Shown here: piece by piece, positions 23,358 to 25,767 of the stretch
How positions within the stretch are numbered: the stretch's first letter is position 1
Layout: every line of letters begins with the position of its first letter
NCBI GenBank assembly: GCA_045655165.1
Contig: JAZOOT010000002.1
Location: 1-25,767, forward strand
Reading direction: 5' to 3'
From: SIG607 sp045655165
GTDB taxonomy: Bacteria; Bacillota; Clostridia; Oscillospirales; Acutalibacteraceae
DNA length: 25,767 nt
Program-made: the position numbers and the translations under genes
The notes under the pieces: generated by a model
Seen by the model: only the letters and a program-made list of their open reading frames with translations
What the model was told of the DNA's origin: nothing
Database searches by the model: none

Positions 23358-25616
23358 ATGAAACTGTGTTACAAATGCAACAAACGACCCGCCGTGGTGT
23401 TTATATCCGATGTTGCTAATCCTTCGGGTGACCCAAAGGGGCTCTGCCTTGTTTGCGCAAAAAATTCGGGAATAAAACCCATTGACGATATGCTTAAAAA
23501 AATGAATATATCTGATGAAGATATAGAACAAATGAGTGAGCAGTTTATGGATATAATGTCAACAGATGGCGAAGATGATGAACTTTCAATGTGTACTGCA
23601 CCTGCGTTTCCGTTTTTAAATAATATTTTTGGTACACCAAATGCCGAAGAAACCGCAAACGGCACCGAAACGTCCAAGGATAATAAAGCCGAAGATAAAA
23701 AGAGCAAAAAACGCTTTTTAGAACAGTATTGCACCAATTTAACCAAACGCGCAAAAGACGGCGAACTTGATGCAATTATTGGCAGGGAAGAAGAACTTTA
23801 TCGCACAATTCAAATTCTTTCGCGCCGCACTAAAAATAACCCTTGTCTTATTGGTGAGCCCGGAGTTGGTAAGACAGCTATTGCCGAAGGACTTGCTTTA
23901 AAAATTGCCGCAGGCAATGTTCCGGCGCGACTTCTTGACAAAGAAATTTATTTGCTTGATTTAACAGGCCTTGTTGCGGGTACACAATTCCGAGGTCAGT
24001 TTGAAAGCCGTGTAAAAGGTCTTATAAAGGAAATTAAAACCGCAGGGAATATAATTTTGTTTATTGATGAAATTCATAATCTTGTGGGCGCGGGCGACTC
24101 AAGCGAGGGTTCAATGAATGCCGCAAATATTTTAAAACCGGCACTTTCTCGCGGTGAAATTCAGGTTATTGGCGCAACAACCTTTAAAGAATACCGTAAA
24201 TATATTGAAAAAGATGCGGCACTTGAACGCCGTTTTCAACCAGTTATTATTGAAGAACCGTCGCTTTTAGAAACCGAAAGAGTATTGCTTGGGGTTAAAA
24301 AATATTACGAGGGTTACCATAATGTTACAATTCCTGATTCAATTATTTCAAAAATTGTCCGTCTATCAGAACGTTATGTAAACGATAGGTTCTTGCCCGA
24401 TAAAGCAATAGATTTGCTTGACGAGGCGTGCGCTTGTTCAAGTCTTGCAAACACGGCAATTGACCAACTTTATATTGTTAATAAAAAAATTGCCGATTCT
24501 CAAATTGAAATTGAAAAGCTTGAATCAAACCTTGAAAGCATTGATTACGAAAAACTTGCTTTGATAAAAGCGGAACTTGAAAAGTTAAAGAAACAGGCAA
24601 ATGAACTTTATGTTCCTGCTTCCGATAACGTTGTTAGTGAAATGGATGTCGCAAAGGTTATTGAACTATGGACAGGTATTCCTGCAACAAAAGTGCAAGA
24701 AAACGATATTAAAAAACTTGTTGATTTAAAAGATGAACTTAAAAAGCGAATTATTGGGCAAGATAAAGCGGTAGATGCAGTTGTTTCGGCTGTTCGCCGT
24801 TCGCGAATTCAAATGAGCGCAAAAAAACGCCCTGCTTCTTTCATCTTTGTCGGTCCCACAGGTGTTGGTAAAACCGAACTTGTTAAGGTGCTCTCGGCTC
24901 AACTGTTTGATACCCCCGAAACCATGATTCGCCTTGATATGTCTGAATTTATGGAAAAACATTCCGTTTCTCGCCTTATTGGTGCGCCTCCGGGGTATGT
25001 TGGTTATGATGAGGCGGGTCAACTTACCGAAAAAGTGCGCAGAAAACCCTATTCGGTTGTTTTGTTTGATGAAATCGAAAAAGCTCACCCCGACGTTTTA
25101 AATATCTTATTGCAAATTCTTGACGACGGCAGAGTTACCGATGCACAGGGAAGAAACGTAAACTTTGAAAACACCATAATTGTTATGACCTCTAATGCGG
25201 GCAGTAATTTGCAAAACAATTTGCTTGGATTTGAAAAATCCAATGCCGATGAATCGGCCGATAAAGCAATTAAGGCGTTAAAAGAGTTTTTGCGTCCCGA
25301 ATTTTTAGCGCGTGTAGATGAAATAGTTGTTTTCAAACCGCTTGATAAAAAATCGCTTTCACAAATAGCCGATTTAATGTTAAGCGAAACTAAAGAAGCG
25401 CTTTCTTATAAAGGTATTGCCCTTAAATATAATAAACAAGTTTGCGATTTCTTGGGTGAAATTTGTGAGGGCAAAAAATCGGGCGCAAGGGAACTTCGCA
25501 CTGTTATTCGCCGTGAAATTGAAGATAAGATTGTAGATAAAATTATTGAGGGTAACGGCGCTACTTTCAGCGAAGTAACCATTAGTGTAAAGGACAATAA
25601 ACTGTTAGTAAAATAA
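23358..25616 (+). CDS. clpE: ClpE/ClpC-type AAA+ unfoldase with N-terminal zinc finger
   Basis: A 752-residue HSP100 protein. The start carries a C4 zinc finger (Cys4, Cys7, Cys30, Cys33) followed by an acidic linker (about 50-115) in place of the Clp_N repeats of ClpC. Two AAA+ domains follow: Walker A GEPGVGKTA near 166 with FIDEIHNLVG, and GPTGVGKTE near 499 with LFDEIEKAHPDV. A UVR-type coiled segment lies between them (about 375-415). LGF at 623-625 fits the ClpP-docking loop. Zinc finger plus missing Clp_N is the ClpE arrangement, but the finger also resembles McsA. It feeds substrates to ClpP, which is not in the window. No CIRCE or CtsR-like repeat lies in the 18-base gap upstream, so stress control is not apparent here. 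No strong terminator follows. Confidence 0.87.
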   Translation: MKLCYKCNKRPAVVFISDVANPSGDPKGLCLVCAKNSGIKPIDDMLKKMNISDEDIEQMSEQFMDIMSTDGEDDELSMCTAPAFPFLNNIFGTPNAEETANGTETSKDNKAEDKKSKKRFLEQYCTNLTKRAKDGELDAIIGREEELYRTIQILSRRTKNNPCLIGEPGVGKTAIAEGLALKIAAGNVPARLLDKEIYLLDLTGLVAGTQFRGQFESRVKGLIKEIKTAGNIILFIDEIHNLVGAGDSSEGSMNAANILKPALSRGEIQVIGATTFKEYRKYIEKDAALERRFQPVIIEEPSLLETERVLLGVKKYYEGYHNVTIPDSIISKIVRLSERYVNDRFLPDKAIDLLDEACACSSLANTAIDQLYIVNKKIADSQIEIEKLESNLESIDYEKLALIKAELEKLKKQANELYVPASDNVVSEMDVAKVIELWTGIPATKVQENDIKKLVDLKDELKKRIIGQDKAVDAVVSAVRRSRIQMSAKKRPASFIFVGPTGVGKTELVKVLSAQLFDTPETMIRLDMSEFMEKHSVSRLIGAPPGYVGYDEAGQLTEKVRRKPYSVVLFDEIEKAHPDVLNILLQILDDGRVTDAQGRNVNFENTIIVMTSNAGSNLQNNLLGFEKSNADESADKAIKALKEFLRPEFLARVDEIVVFKPLDKKSLSQIADLMLSETKEALSYKGIALKYNKQVCDFLGEICEGKKSGARELRTVIRREIEDKIVDKIIEGNGATFSEVTISVKDNKLLVK

Positions 25617-25638
25617 TGGTTAATATTTAAAATTTTAC

Positions 25639-25667
25639 TTGACTAAGGACGGCAGTTGTGGTATTAT
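25639..25667 (+). promoter_or_regulatory. Promoter of tRNA-Gly, within an imperfect inverted repeat
   Basis: TTGACT (25639-25644), a 17-base spacer and TATTAT (25662-25667) lie 18 bases before the mature tRNA end. The spacer begins an inverted repeat, GGACGGCAGTT-N10-AATTGTCGTCC (25647-25678), with 9 of 11 positions strictly complementary and two G-T pairs. It has no T tract on its right side, so it is not a normal terminator for the upstream gene. Confidence 0.6.
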
Positions 25668-25685
25668 AATTGTCGTCCAAAAGAC

Positions 25686-25760
25686 GCGGGTGTAGTTCAA
25701 TGGCTAGAATTCCAGCCTTCCAAGCTGGCTGTGTGGGTTCGATTCCCATCACCCGCTCCA
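25686..25760 (+). tRNA. tRNA-Gly (anticodon TCC)
   Basis: A 75-base cloverleaf with acceptor stem GCGGGTG / CACCCGC, discriminator T and an encoded CCA (25758-25760). The anticodon stem CCAGC / GCTGG closes the loop CTTCCAA, so the anticodon is TCC, reading GGA and GGG codons. The T arm contains GGTTCGATTCC. A run of seven T follows directly and reaches the window edge; it may be the terminator's tract or the start of another spacer. Confidence 0.95.
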
Positions 25761-25767
25761 TTTTTTT

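Noticed and set aside
1..25767. CRISPR array, rRNA genes or insertion sequences with transposase
   Set aside because: No regularly spaced repeats, no rRNA sequence and no transposase motif were seen; the only mobile-element sign is at the left edge.

Overview
The window looks like chromosomal DNA from a low-GC, spore-forming member of the Clostridia, probably an Oscillospirales/Ruminococcaceae-type gut lineage. I infer this from the A+T-rich codon use (a 60-base sample of ruvC is 20/60 G+C), a clear Spo0A, a CwlD-type spore-cortex amidase, an ECF transporter core next to truA, and a zinc-finger ClpE-like unfoldase. Most of the window is conserved housekeeping sequence; the accessory signal is at the extreme left edge and in a few intergenic stretches.

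Layout. (a) 1-737: the C-terminal tail of what looks like a large serine recombinase ends at 92. It is followed by a junction and then a cwlD-like amidase with no 5' end, as if a mobile element sits inside the amidase gene at its first zinc-ligand motif. (b) 734-2098 radA, ending at a hairpin shared with the convergent tmcAL (2127-3296, minus). (c) 3441-5918 ackA and a galactokinase-family gene, divergent from tmcAL and closed by a strong terminator. (d) 6125-6895 spo0A as a single-gene unit with its own promoter and terminator. (e) 6912-8849 (minus): a small zinc-site lipoprotein, a znuC-like ATPase and a znuB-like permease. (f) 8948-10762 uvrC. (g) 10792-14640 (minus): potABCD, a polyamine ABC importer with 4-, 4- and 1-base gene overlaps, preceded by an unusually long, G+C-rich leader (about 280 nt) behind a near-consensus promoter. 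(h) 15078-25616 (plus): an eleven-gene same-strand run with overlaps or short gaps: ruvC-ruvA-ruvB, an RlmI-like methyltransferase, ecfA1-ecfA2-ecfT, truA, a DUF5711-like membrane protein, a CvpA-family membrane protein and a ClpE-like unfoldase. (i) 25686-25760 tRNA-Gly(TCC) with its own promoter.

How the genes fit together: RadA, UvrC and RuvABC cover recombination and excision repair. TmcAL and AckA share acetate as substrate or product. The ECF module powers vitamin/cofactor uptake with substrate-binding S components that are not in this window. PotABCD imports spermidine/putrescine.

The most interesting points are: the probable mobile-element interruption of a sporulation amidase gene, which resembles the skin element in sigK; the long structured leader in front of potA; and a zinc-importer operon with a tiny Ada-like zinc-site lipoprotein where a ZnuA-type binding protein would be expected. 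All functional calls come from reading motifs by eye; no database search was run.
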